64,000 bases of DNA from positions 91,082 to 155,081 of the forward strand of contig JAPCWD010000005.1 of assembly GCA_025943965.1 (NCBI GenBank). The letters are read 5' to 3'. Shown in pieces: positions 48,667 to 57,836 of this stretch (its first letter is position 1; every line of letters begins with the position of its first letter). The position numbers were made by a program, and so were the translations under genes. The stretch comes from Synergistaceae bacterium DZ-S4. Its GTDB lineage: Bacteria > Synergistota > Synergistia > Synergistales > Synergistaceae. Under the pieces are notes generated by a model. It did not search any database, was not told where the DNA came from, and saw only the letters and a program-made list of their open reading frames with translations.

Positions 48667-51600
48667 TTAGATCACTCCCCCTTCGGCCGTGGGCGATATT
48701 TCCGCTTTATCTTCTTCCGGGGTCGTCTTGTCGAACTTTTCCGGAGGTCCCTCTTCTTTGGAAGTGAGCTTCATGATCATTGAGAAAAAGCTCGGTACAA
48801 AGAAAATCGCTATACACGTGGCCGCAAGCATGCCGCCGACGATACCCGTGCCGATCGAATGCCGGCTGGCGGCACCTGCCCCTACGCTCAGAGCCAGCGG
48901 CATGCAGCCTAGGATGAAGGCGAGGGAAGTCATGACTATGGGACGGAACCTGAGGTGGGCAGCGGTTGCCGCGGCTTCCCTTATACCCATGCCTGCCTCA
49001 TGCTGCATGATGGCGAATTCAACTATCAGGATGGCGTTCTTTGCGGCGAGGCCTATGAGCGTTACAAGTGCCACCTGGAAGTAGAGGTCATTGGAAAGCC
49101 CCCTCAGCATTATGGAGAGGAAGGCTCCGAAAAGCGCAAAAGGAACTGCGAGAACGACAGCGAATGGGAGGCTCCATCTTTCATACTGTGCCGCCAAAAT
49201 GAGAAAGACCATGATTATTCCCAGAGCGAAGGCTATTGCGGTTGCCGCGCCGGTCTCCTTTTCCTGGTAGGCAGACCCTGTCCATGCAAGGGTATATCCC
49301 TCGGGAAGCGACTCGCGGGCGGCCTCCTCCATTGCCTTTATAGCCTGTCCGGATGTGAAGCCGGCGGCAGGAGTCCCTGTAACTTTGGCCGCGGGGAACA
49401 CATTGAACCTCTCCATCGTATCGGGACCGGTGACCAGGCGTATGTCTATCAGAGAGAGAAGCGGGATCATAGCGCCTGTATCTGACCGGATATAAGTGTA
49501 TCTGAGGTCCTCAGGCCTGTCTCTGTAGGCAGCTTCTGCCGAAATGAGCACCTGGAATGTACGTCCGCTCCTGTCGAAGTCGTTTACGTAATAGTTCCTG
49601 AATATGCTTCCCATCGTTGAAAATACGTCCTTCAGGTCCACTCCCAGAGCTTTTGCACGGTTCCTGTCGATATTTGCGTAATACTGGGGGACCTTTGTGG
49701 AAAAGGAGGTGGTGACGCTGGATATTTCTTTTCTGGCGTCAGTTGCTGCGATGTATTTCGCAAGCGCCTTTTCCATCTCTTCGGGAGTGTCTGACCCCCT
49801 GTTCTGGATATAGCCCTCAATGCCTCCGGTGGTGCTCATGCCTATTATCGCCGGAGGATTAAACACGAAAACCTGTCCTTCCGGTATCGACCAAGCCTTG
49901 CCCATAAGTTCCCTTGACGTCGAAAATGAGTCTTTTCCGGGTCTCTCCCTTTCTTTCCAGTCCTTCAGGGTGACGAAGGCTGCGCCGTAGTTGGACTGGT
50001 TTGATGAGTTGAGAAGGTTGTATCCGCTGAATACCAATGCAGTCTTGACCTGGTCCATGCCACGGGTGATCTTCGTCACCTTGTCAGTGAGTTTTTCGGT
50101 CATATTCAGGGATGAACCGTCCGGAAGGGACATGGCAGACATTATGATCCCCTGATCTTCGTCCGGTACCAGAGATGAAGGGACGAGCGAAGCAATCTTT
50201 GCGGTCGCGCCGACAAATACGACGAAGAGGATCACAACGATAATGGTCCTTTTGAGGAAGAATCTCACTCCGGCAGAATAAGCGTTTGTTATCGAGTCAA
50301 AAAATGAGTTGAACCATCGGAAGAGGAAGAAATCCTTTCCTTTGCCCTTAGGTTTCAGAATGAGAGCGCACATTGCCGGGGTGAGGGTAAGGGCGACAAA
50401 ACCGGAAATGATGACCGATGTCGCAATGGTGATCGCAAACTGTTTGTAAAGTTCGCCCGTCAGTCCTCCCAGGAAGGCTATCGGAATGAAGACGGAGGAG
50501 AGTACAAGGACTATTGCGACAACTGGTCCCGTTACTTCTTCCATAGCCTTGAACGCCGCCTCTTTGGGCGGAAGTCCCTCCTCCATATGCCGGTCCACGT
50601 TTTCAAGCACCACTATAGCGTCATCTACCACTATCCCTATGGCAAGCACCAGACCGAACAAAGTCAGAGTGTTGATAGAGAAGCCAAAGAGCTTAAGTCC
50701 GGCAAAAGTCCCGATTATCGATACAGGGACAGCCAAACATGGGATAAGCGTTGCCCTCCAGTTCTGAAGGAAGAGGAAGACAACAAGGAATACAAGCAGG
50801 ACAGCTTCAAAAAGTGTTTTTACGACCTCTTCAACAGATACCCTTACGAAAGTCGTCGTGTCATAAGGGATGTCGTACTTTATACCGTCCGGGAAGTGTC
50901 TGCTTGCCTCCTCAAATTGTTTTTTGACCAGATCGGCCACCCTGATGGCATTCGCTCCCGGTGCGAGTGTGATACCCACCGGGACCGCGGGGATGCCGTC
51001 CTGTTTTCCTATAAAGCTGTATGTCTTGGCTCCCAGTTCGACCCTTGCAACATCCTTCAGATAGATGCTCGTTCCGTCGGGGTTCGTTTTGATGATCACC
51101 TCTTCAAACTCTTCAGGTGTTGCGAGGCGTCCTTTTGTGGTTATTATGTATGTTTTTTCGAGGTCTTCATCCGTCGGCTGGTCGCCGAACCTTCCCAGCG
51201 CGTATTGACTGTTCTGGTCGCTGACAGCCGCAGCTATGTCAGCCGGAGTCAGACCGAGCTGTGCAAGTTTGTCGGGCCTTATCCATATCCTCATGGCATA
51301 GTCCTGAGAGGTGTATATCAGTGCATCGCTGACCCCGGGTATCCTTTTCAGGTCGTCTACGACGTTCAGGAGGGCGTAGTTGCTCATATATATTGTGTCG
51401 TAGCGTCCGTCGGGAGAGAGCAGGGTCGCTATCAGGAGAAGGTTGGGCGAAGATTTTTTGACCACTATGCCGTATTTCCTGACCTCTTCTGGTATAGACG
51501 GAGAAGCCATCTGGACCCTGTTGTTTACGTTGATGGTGGCCATGTCCGGGTCGGTCCCGAGTTCGAATGTTACCGTCAGGGTCATGTTTCCCTGCCCGTT

Positions 51601-51849
51601 GCTGACCGAGTCCATGTAGATCATGTTGTCGACGCCGTTGATCTGGCTTTCCAGCGGGGATGCAACCACCTGCGCGATCACCTCAGGAGTCGCTCCGGGG
51701 TAGAAAGCCGTAACTGTGACCTGAGGCGGGACGAGTTCCGGGAACTGTGCCACTGGCAAAGTTATTATCGATACAAGGCCGAGCAGGATTATTACGATCG
51801 AACAGACGGTGGCTAATATCGGCCTTCTGATGAATATCGCGGAGAACAT
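48667..51849 (-). CDS. RND-family (HAE1) multidrug efflux transporter
   Basis: 1060 residues, 12 membrane helices and two large periplasmic loops, typical of AcrB/MexB length. First helix FIRRPILATVCSIVIILLG; the proton-relay Asp pair is in GIVVDDAIVVLENV of helix 4; F-G-loop and drug-binding regions are present. Pumps diverse drugs from periplasm through the outer-membrane channel using the proton gradient. Middle gene of a three-gene operon; no repressor gene is adjacent. Confidence 0.96.
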   Translation of the reverse strand: MFSAIFIRRPILATVCSIVIILLGLVSIITLPVAQFPELVPPQVTVTAFYPGATPEVIAQVVASPLESQINGVDNMIYMDSVSNGQGNMTLTVTFELGTDPDMATINVNNRVQMASPSIPEEVRKYGIVVKKSSPNLLLIATLLSPDGRYDTIYMSNYALLNVVDDLKRIPGVSDALIYTSQDYAMRIWIRPDKLAQLGLTPADIAAAVSDQNSQYALGRFGDQPTDEDLEKTYIITTKGRLATPEEFEEVIIKTNPDGTSIYLKDVARVELGAKTYSFIGKQDGIPAVPVGITLAPGANAIRVADLVKKQFEEASRHFPDGIKYDIPYDTTTFVRVSVEEVVKTLFEAVLLVFLVVFLFLQNWRATLIPCLAVPVSIIGTFAGLKLFGFSINTLTLFGLVLAIGIVVDDAIVVLENVDRHMEEGLPPKEAAFKAMEEVTGPVVAIVLVLSSVFIPIAFLGGLTGELYKQFAITIATSVIISGFVALTLTPAMCALILKPKGKGKDFFLFRWFNSFFDSITNAYSAGVRFFLKRTIIVVILFVVFVGATAKIASLVPSSLVPDEDQGIIMSAMSLPDGSSLNMTEKLTDKVTKITRGMDQVKTALVFSGYNLLNSSNQSNYGAAFVTLKDWKERERPGKDSFSTSRELMGKAWSIPEGQVFVFNPPAIIGMSTTGGIEGYIQNRGSDTPEEMEKALAKYIAATDARKEISSVTTSFSTKVPQYYANIDRNRAKALGVDLKDVFSTMGSIFRNYYVNDFDRSGRTFQVLISAEAAYRDRPEDLRYTYIRSDTGAMIPLLSLIDIRLVTGPDTMERFNVFPAAKVTGTPAAGFTSGQAIKAMEEAARESLPEGYTLAWTGSAYQEKETGAATAIAFALGIIMVFLILAAQYERWSLPFAVVLAVPFALFGAFLSIMLRGLSNDLYFQVALVTLIGLAAKNAILIVEFAIMQHEAGMGIREAAATAAHLRFRPIVMTSLAFILGCMPLALSVGAGAASRHSIGTGIVGGMLAATCIAIFFVPSFFSMIMKLTSKEEGPPEKFDKTTPEEDKAEISPTAEGGVI

Positions 51850-51861
51850 CTGCTAAAGGCC

Positions 51862-53154
51862 TCAGTCAGCGGATCTTTTGCCGTCGGTATTTTTCTCCGC
51901 GGCACTTTCCTGCGACTGTTTCTCAGCTATCTTTACAGCCTTGCCCGGCAGCACCTTTGCCACCCCGTCAACGACGATCCTCTCTCCGTCCGTCAGGCCT
52001 TCCTGTATGAGGCAAGTATTTTTGATCGTCTTGATTATCTTTATGTTCCTGACGGAGGGAATATTTGACTCGTCAAGAACGTACACTATCGGTCCCGAAG
52101 AAGTCTGGAGCACAGATCTGAGGGGGATGCTTATCACATTGCTTACATAGCTTCCGTCGACATATACGCGGACGAACTGTCCGGGATAAAGCCTGTTCCC
52201 CGGATTGTCAAAAACGGCCCTGGCCCTTATGTCAGCTGTCGCCGGATCAACAAACTGATCCTGAAAGTCGATCTTTCCTTTTTTATCATAAATCGTTCCG
52301 TCGCCCAAAGCGACCTTAACTGATATACCTTCTTTAAAAACCTTCAGGTGTCCGGCAGACCTGAGCAGCTCGTTTATTCTGTGTTCATCGGCAGGCACGG
52401 CAAATTCAACATAGACGGGGTCTGCCTGAACAATAGTGGTAAGAAGGCTGCCCTGAGCATCCAGTGTTACCAGATTGCCGACAGAGCGCTCTTCTTTGCT
52501 GCTCAGTCCTGAAATGGGAGCCCTAACTACAGTCCAGTCAAGATCGATCTGTGACTGCCTGACAGCGGCTCTTGCGGAATCAACCGCGGCCATTGAAGCT
52601 TTATAAGAAGCTTCTGCGTTGTCAAAGTCATTTTTGCTTACAGCATTTTTAGAATATAGTGAGGATATCCTGTCGTATTCGATCTTGGCCAGATCCATTC
52701 CTACCCGGGCCTGCTTAAGGTTGGCGCTGTTTCTGTTGAGAGCCGCACTGTATGGTGCCGGGTCTATCCTGAAGAGGACCTGCCCGGCCCTTACGGGCTG
52801 CCCCTCCCTGTACTCCTTGCTCTTGAGCACTCCGCTTACCTGAGCCCGGACTTCGGCCTCTCTGCAGCCTTTGGTCTGTCCCGTATATTCGAATGTCACC
52901 GGGAAATCAGATGCTTTTACGGGCATGTCGCTTACAACGACAGGCGGCATCTCCGCGGGTCTTGAGGCAGCTGCCTTTTTTGCCTCCTCCGTCTTCCAGA
53001 ACCAGTATCCGCCTCCGGCAAGTATGATCACTATGAGCAGCAGGACGAAAAGGCTTCCTGATTTCTTAGGAGGCGCTTCTTGGGTGGGTCTCGGAGTCTC
53101 TTCTTTATTTGTTTCGGGAGCTTCAGTTATTTCTTCAAATTTTTCATTTTCCAT
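51862..53154 (-). CDS. RND efflux periplasmic adaptor (membrane-fusion protein)
   Basis: 430 residues. A Glu/Pro-rich cytoplasmic tail (about 1-32), one membrane helix (about 34-50), then lipoyl/biotinyl halves, alpha-hairpin (NRNSANLKQARVGMDLAKIEYDR) and beta-barrel. Family signature VRAQVSGVLKSKEYREGQPVRAGQVLFRID. Anchored by a helix rather than a lipid, in contrast to AcrA. Ends 12 bases before the RND gene. First gene of the operon with promoter at 53200-53229. Confidence 0.93.
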   Translation of the reverse strand: MENEKFEEITEAPETNKEETPRPTQEAPPKKSGSLFVLLLIVIILAGGGYWFWKTEEAKKAAASRPAEMPPVVVSDMPVKASDFPVTFEYTGQTKGCREAEVRAQVSGVLKSKEYREGQPVRAGQVLFRIDPAPYSAALNRNSANLKQARVGMDLAKIEYDRISSLYSKNAVSKNDFDNAEASYKASMAAVDSARAAVRQSQIDLDWTVVRAPISGLSSKEERSVGNLVTLDAQGSLLTTIVQADPVYVEFAVPADEHRINELLRSAGHLKVFKEGISVKVALGDGTIYDKKGKIDFQDQFVDPATADIRARAVFDNPGNRLYPGQFVRVYVDGSYVSNVISIPLRSVLQTSSGPIVYVLDESNIPSVRNIKIIKTIKNTCLIQEGLTDGERIVVDGVAKVLPGKAVKIAEKQSQESAAEKNTDGKRSAD

Positions 53155-53199
53155 AAACTGACCCGACTCCTTATAAGACAGATTTTTATCAGGGTATTC

Positions 53200-53229
53200 A
53201 TTATAACACGTTAAATTGATGAGGTTAAA
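53200..53229 (-). promoter_or_regulatory. Promoter of the RND efflux operon
   Basis: Minus strand: -35 TTTAAC (53229-53224), 18-base spacer, -10 TATAAT (53205-53200) with a TGn extension (TGTTATAAT). Near-perfect -10 box, transcript start about 40 bases before the adaptor ATG. Confidence 0.6.
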
Positions 53230-53283
53230 TGGGAAAGCTTTGCAGTGTATATTTTGTTTAAATTATTGAGCTGAAACAACACT

Positions 53284-54426
53284 CTATTTAAGAAAGTTTA
53301 CCCTGACTCTTACTATTTCTGAAGAACTTCCTGTTCTCACCGGGTATTTCCAGGTGCCGATACCCGAACTTACGACAGCTTTAAGGGCTCCTTCGTCGAC
53401 GATACCGTAATGTGTGTGGTTTGCGAGTCCAACGATATAATTGAAGGGAAAAAGCTGTCCGTTGTGGGTGTGTCCGGAAAGCTGAAGATCGACACCGTTC
53501 TCTGCCGCTTCATCTATTGCATTGGGTTGGTGGTCAAGTACGATGACCGGCCTGATTTTTTCTGTACCTTCAAGTATTTTTGAAAGCGGAATGCGCTCAT
53601 TCTCCCTGATATCTTTCCTTCCGGCGATATAAATGTCACCGATCATTATCGTCTCATCCTGAAGGACTCTGATACCGGTACCCTCAAAGTATGAAAGTAT
53701 CTCTGACATATCTCCGAGGTAGTATTCGTGGTTTCCTGTTACAAAAAAAGTCCCGTATTCAGTCTTGATACTCCCCAGCTTTTCTGCTGTAAACCGCATG
53801 ATCTCCTCATATGACGCATGGTCGAACAGGTCGCCGCAAATAAAGACGATCTGAGGCGAAAGCTCCTCGATCATGGCTTTGATCTGAGTTATCTCTTTTT
53901 TTCCTATAGAAGTCCCGACATGAAGATCGGAGATCATAACAGCATCTATCGAAGGGATGGCAGATCTCTTGTCAATAAATATCTCATATTCTGTGACCTT
54001 GAAATTCACCGCGTTGTAAAAGGCATAAAGCGTGATCATCGTTGCAACAGCAGGAACGAGCAGTCCTTTTGCATATATTTTGGACAATGAAGAATTAAGT
54101 TTATGGTGGATTTTAAACAAACTGCCCAAAAACGCAAGACTGTCCCCTGCAAGGAAAAGGAGTAACGAATATATGACCATACAGATGTAAAATGCGGAAA
54201 TGTACCTCACCGGCAGTGTCAATGCCCGGTGCTGATAGATCCAGTTCTGAAAAAATAGGGATGAGAGAAAGAGTGACAAGCCTGAGAACAGGACATATGC
54301 CGCCGCCCTTGCGGGGATCCTGGATCTGTGATCACTCAGGAGCTTCCCGTACCTTTTGGAAAGGTAAATATTCACAAGGATCAGCACTATTGAGCTGACC
54401 GCAAGAAAGATCATGAATCGGCCCAT
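53284..54426 (-). CDS. Membrane-anchored calcineurin-like phosphoesterase
   Basis: 380 residues. Four N-terminal membrane helices (about 3-22, 42-62, 75-100, 120-140), then a metallophosphoesterase domain with DLHVGT (about 168-173), CGDLFDH, GNHEYYLG, LDHQPNAI and SGHTHNGQLFP. The domain chelates two metals and cleaves phosphodiesters; relatives include YkuE/YaeI enzymes acting on lipid or nucleotide substrates. Substrate here is unknown. It lies between the efflux operon and the GGDEF/HD-GYP gene, 35 bases from the latter. Confidence 0.88.
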   Translation of the reverse strand: MGRFMIFLAVSSIVLILVNIYLSKRYGKLLSDHRSRIPARAAAYVLFSGLSLFLSSLFFQNWIYQHRALTLPVRYISAFYICMVIYSLLLFLAGDSLAFLGSLFKIHHKLNSSLSKIYAKGLLVPAVATMITLYAFYNAVNFKVTEYEIFIDKRSAIPSIDAVMISDLHVGTSIGKKEITQIKAMIEELSPQIVFICGDLFDHASYEEIMRFTAEKLGSIKTEYGTFFVTGNHEYYLGDMSEILSYFEGTGIRVLQDETIMIGDIYIAGRKDIRENERIPLSKILEGTEKIRPVIVLDHQPNAIDEAAENGVDLQLSGHTHNGQLFPFNYIVGLANHTHYGIVDEGALKAVVSSGIGTWKYPVRTGSSSEIVRVRVNFLK

Positions 54427-54461
54427 TTATGCGTCCTTACTGCCGCATTTGGCGGCTTTGA

Positions 54462-57182
54462 TCATTTGTCGGATCCCATCTCCCGAATATTCTTTCCTGC
54501 AGCTTTTGTAAATGCGCTGACTACTCTCCTGTCGAACCTCGATCCGGCAAGGCTTTCTATCTCAGCCACAGCCTCTTCATGTGTTTTCGACCTTTCGTAA
54601 TAGTCGTTTGTCATGGCATCATAAGCCTCAGCGACAGCTATTATTCTTCCAGAAAGAGGGATCCCCTCCCCTGCCGTCCCCTTCGGATATCCGCTGCCGT
54701 CCCAGTGTTCGTGGTGGCTGAGCACGCCGTCTGAAAGGTCCAGGGTTTCGTCAAAGAGATTCAGTATCCTGTATCCCACGACCGAATGCTGCTGCATCTT
54801 TCTGTACTCTTCCTCGTTGAAATTCCTGTGCTTGGTGAGTACACTGTCATCCAGTACGATCTTTCCTATGTCGTGGTAGTATCCGTTTTCAGCGACCCTG
54901 TTTACCTCCGCTTCCGAAAGGCCCATCTCCCTGGCGATCCTTTTGCAGAGAGCGTACACATTTTCAGAGTGTATCTTTTCACGTGGACTGCGTTCATGGA
55001 GGCGTCCCATTATCTTTCTTATCATATTTGTGTTGTTTTTTGTCCGGTTTATTGTTTTTTCCCGATACATCCTGTTTTCGGCAGATTCTATGGTTTCTGC
55101 CATACTCTGTCCAGGCTCTGTTTTTGTGCTCGCGCCCAGGGAGAGGCTTCCGATGATATCTACGGAAGAACTCAGACCGAAAGCACTTTTAATTTCGGCC
55201 ATTATCTCATTTGCCCTGGCTTCATCGCACAAGGGCAAAACGAGCGCGAACTCATCTCCTCCGATACGTGCAAGGATGCCCTTCTCTGATGAAGCCTTTT
55301 TGAATGCCGCGGCAGCTTCTATAAGAAGCCTGTCCCCGGCTGTGTGGCCGAAGATGTCGTTCGTCAGCTTCAGACCGTTTACATCACCGAAGATAACTGA
55401 TATCGGAAGGTTTTCTTCAGTATCTGACAACGGCACCTCTTTTTCGAAGAACAGTCTGTTGTGGATGTCGGTCAGGGGGTCGTGGTATGTCAGATAGCGG
55501 ATGTTTTCCTCCGATTTTTTCCGTTCAGTATTGTCCATGAACGTGACTACCGCACCGACAAGAACTCCGTCCCTGTGCTGCGGGAATGACGAATACCTGA
55601 CGTCAAAGCTCGTGCCGTCCTTCCGCCAATAGACTTCGTCATCGACATAAACGCCTTTCCCCTTTTTGAAGGACTGCATAATGCGACATTCCTTTTCCGG
55701 GAAGGTGTTGCCGTCCTTTTTTGTATGGTGTATCAGACCGTGCATGTTTTTTCCCAACAGATCCTCCTGGCTGTCGTATCCAAGCATCCTGAGGGCACTT
55801 TCGTTGCAGAAGGTGCATATTCCTTCTGTATCCATCCCGAATATGCCCTCTGCAGTCGAGTCAAGTATCAGCTTGAGCTGCCCTCTTTTGTCGTCGAGGG
55901 CGATGTTTGTCATTTCCAAATCAGAGGTCCGTTCCCGGACCTTCTTTTCAAGGTCCCGGACCAGTCCGCTCACATCGTCCGCCAGCATATTGAAGGTCCT
56001 TGCAAGGGTGCCGATCTCATCTTCCCTGTGGATGTGCGCCCTTGACGAAAAATCACCTTCTTTAAATTTTTCAGCACTTAAATTCAGGCTCTCGAGGGGT
56101 TTGAGCATGTTTGCGACATAGCTCAGATAGAAAAGAGCCGTGACTGACAGCATCAGGAGAGAGAAAATGACAGTAAGTCTTATGGTTTCATATATATCTT
56201 TTGTGAGGAGGGCATCGGGTACGGATGTAATGAGCAGCATCTCGACCCCCGTTGCGTCGAATCCGGATACGTTCACATGACTGTTTTGTCCATTGACAGT
56301 AAGAATATCGCTGTCTTGTGAATTCAGGTAGTTTCCATAAGCGGTCATGATGCTCCGGTTCTTAAGCTCTCCTATCAGTGTCCTTTTTATGGTCCCGTCT
56401 TCGTTCACTGTGAAGTTGCGCACCCCGAGGGAATTTGCAACAAGTTCGCCTGTATTTTTGTCGATTATTACGGCCGCAGCGTTGTTTTTTTTCACAATGT
56501 CGTTCAGGAATGAATCCATTCTGGAAAGCGTTATGTGTGTTCCAAGGACTCCCCATATCTTGCCGTCTCTGTCATGTACCGGAGTTCCCACAGAAATTGT
56601 GAGGTCGTCCATCACAAAATGCTTGTAGAGTGGAGAAAAGGTCGTTTTGCCGTTTTTTATTGCCTCCCTGTACCATGGCCTCGTTCGGGGATCAAAGGTG
56701 CCTGTCTGGAGCGCCAGATCTCCTTTGGTCATATCTTCACTTACTTTGTAGTACATGGATCTTCCGCCGGTCTCGGAATTGTTTTTCATGATCTCAACCG
56801 TGTTGTCGGTGTTTCTGCGCGCTCCGTAGTATTCACCCTTCTCCGTTCCGATGCTTATGCTGTATATGGGTGTGCTTCCGTGAGCGCTTAACAGTCCGAC
56901 AAAAAACTTGTCACGTGTCGTTTCGTCGCTGAAGTCCAGGACCCCGCTGCGGATCTGGTTTTCGGTCATCTCGTTAAGATGCCGGGGAAGTCTTATGAAC
57001 CCCTCGAATTCCTTGTATATCGTATTGTTCATGTCCTGTGCCACAGAAGAAAGCGTTTTGTCGGCGGTTTCTATCCAGTTTGAAAAGAGCACATAATTTA
57101 CTACTCCAAAGGTTATTAGGGTCGTTGCTATGTATAAGGCCATGATATTTTTCTTGATGGACATTCTCTTCAGGATATTCAC
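54462..57182 (-). CDS. CACHE-HAMP-PAS-GGDEF-HD-GYP signalling protein
   Basis: 906 residues from GTG 57182 (GGGTGG is 6 bases upstream); a TTG at 57200 and an ATG at 57164 are alternatives. Order: membrane helix (about 12-32), extracytoplasmic double-CACHE sensor (to about 335), second helix (about 340-362), HAMP (about 365-420), PAS (about 435-555), GGDEF (RIGGDEFALVLP) and HD-GYP (HDIGK, HHEHWDGSGYPKG). GGDEF makes c-di-GMP and HD-GYP degrades it. The RxxD inhibitory site before GGDEF is absent (SEKG occupies it). HD-GYP residues are intact, so net degradation is possible. Ligand of the CACHE domain is unknown; amino acids are common. Confidence 0.9.
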   Translation of the reverse strand: MNILKRMSIKKNIMALYIATTLITFGVVNYVLFSNWIETADKTLSSVAQDMNNTIYKEFEGFIRLPRHLNEMTENQIRSGVLDFSDETTRDKFFVGLLSAHGSTPIYSISIGTEKGEYYGARRNTDNTVEIMKNNSETGGRSMYYKVSEDMTKGDLALQTGTFDPRTRPWYREAIKNGKTTFSPLYKHFVMDDLTISVGTPVHDRDGKIWGVLGTHITLSRMDSFLNDIVKKNNAAAVIIDKNTGELVANSLGVRNFTVNEDGTIKRTLIGELKNRSIMTAYGNYLNSQDSDILTVNGQNSHVNVSGFDATGVEMLLITSVPDALLTKDIYETIRLTVIFSLLMLSVTALFYLSYVANMLKPLESLNLSAEKFKEGDFSSRAHIHREDEIGTLARTFNMLADDVSGLVRDLEKKVRERTSDLEMTNIALDDKRGQLKLILDSTAEGIFGMDTEGICTFCNESALRMLGYDSQEDLLGKNMHGLIHHTKKDGNTFPEKECRIMQSFKKGKGVYVDDEVYWRKDGTSFDVRYSSFPQHRDGVLVGAVVTFMDNTERKKSEENIRYLTYHDPLTDIHNRLFFEKEVPLSDTEENLPISVIFGDVNGLKLTNDIFGHTAGDRLLIEAAAAFKKASSEKGILARIGGDEFALVLPLCDEARANEIMAEIKSAFGLSSSVDIIGSLSLGASTKTEPGQSMAETIESAENRMYREKTINRTKNNTNMIRKIMGRLHERSPREKIHSENVYALCKRIAREMGLSEAEVNRVAENGYYHDIGKIVLDDSVLTKHRNFNEEEYRKMQQHSVVGYRILNLFDETLDLSDGVLSHHEHWDGSGYPKGTAGEGIPLSGRIIAVAEAYDAMTNDYYERSKTHEEAVAEIESLAGSRFDRRVVSAFTKAAGKNIREMGSDK

Positions 57183-57390
57183 GCCATACCACCCTGTCAA
57201 TAAAATGATGGATACAAATTAGGAATTGTGCAAATCAAACTGCCATTTAAAAAACAACTATACTTTGGGCAACAGTTAATTGTACACTGGCAAGCCTTAC
57301 TTTGACAACAGAAATATCAATGCTTATTTTAATGAAGTAAACAGTTTGATTAAAAATAGATTTTAAAACTACCGGCGTAACAGTTGTCGG

Positions 57391-57425
57391 AAAAAAAGGG
57401 AACCCTAAAGGCTCCCCCCTTTTTT
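57391..57425. terminator. Terminator downstream of the ferredoxin-MinD operon
   Basis: Hairpin between 57398-57404 (GGGAACC) and 57410-57416 (GGCTCCC) with one mismatched pair and a 5-base loop; A-run at 57391-57397 and T-run at 57420-57425 allow use in either direction. It ends the operon read from 61063. The rest of 57183-57445 is AT-rich upstream region of the GGDEF gene with no clear site. Confidence 0.75.
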
Positions 57426-57445
57426 ATATTTTTCTTTTAATTGCT

Positions 57446-57802
57446 TCAGTGACCGCACTCATCGTGGTGCGAATGCTCATGGCAGACTGAACCTGTAGAT
57501 TTAAGTTCTCCGGCAAGATATGATTTTGCTGCTTCTTCTGAAGGGCCTGCCGCTCCGATTATGACCTCTATGTTGTGCTGATTGAAGATGTCTATTGCTC
57601 CCCCGCCCATTCCACCTGAGATAATTACATTTACACCCATATCATTCAAATAATTAGGCAGGAATCCCGGCTTATGCCCGGGATTCGGCACGGACTCGGT
57701 TCCTACGATCTTGTCGTTCTCAGCGTTGAATACCATAAAATTCTCACAATGTCCGAAATGACCTGTAACCATACCTTTTTCACTTGCTACTGCAATTTTC
57801 AT
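57446..57802 (-). CDS. NifX/NifB-type dinitrogenase iron-molybdenum cofactor-like protein (second copy)
   Basis: 118 residues. RNase H-like NifX fold: MKIAVASEKGMVTGHFGHCENFMVF, and the Gly-rich ISGGMGGGAIDIFNQHNIEVI segment; the last 17 residues are a metal-ligand tail CHEHSHHDECGH. The family binds Fe-Mo or Mo-Cu clusters; in Desulfovibrio the orange protein ORP is a member. Last gene of the operon; 34 bases downstream of the ATPase. No nif genes are seen, so nitrogen fixation is not implied. Confidence 0.85.
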   Translation of the reverse strand: MKIAVASEKGMVTGHFGHCENFMVFNAENDKIVGTESVPNPGHKPGFLPNYLNDMGVNVIISGGMGGGAIDIFNQHNIEVIIGAAGPSEEAAKSYLAGELKSTGSVCHEHSHHDECGH

Positions 57803-57836
57803 AATTACTCATTCCTCCGTAATATATCGATTTTTA

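Noticed and set aside
50587..51816. 409-residue plus-strand frame inside the RND gene
   Set aside because: Antisense shadow of the transporter, with no ribosome site or motif.
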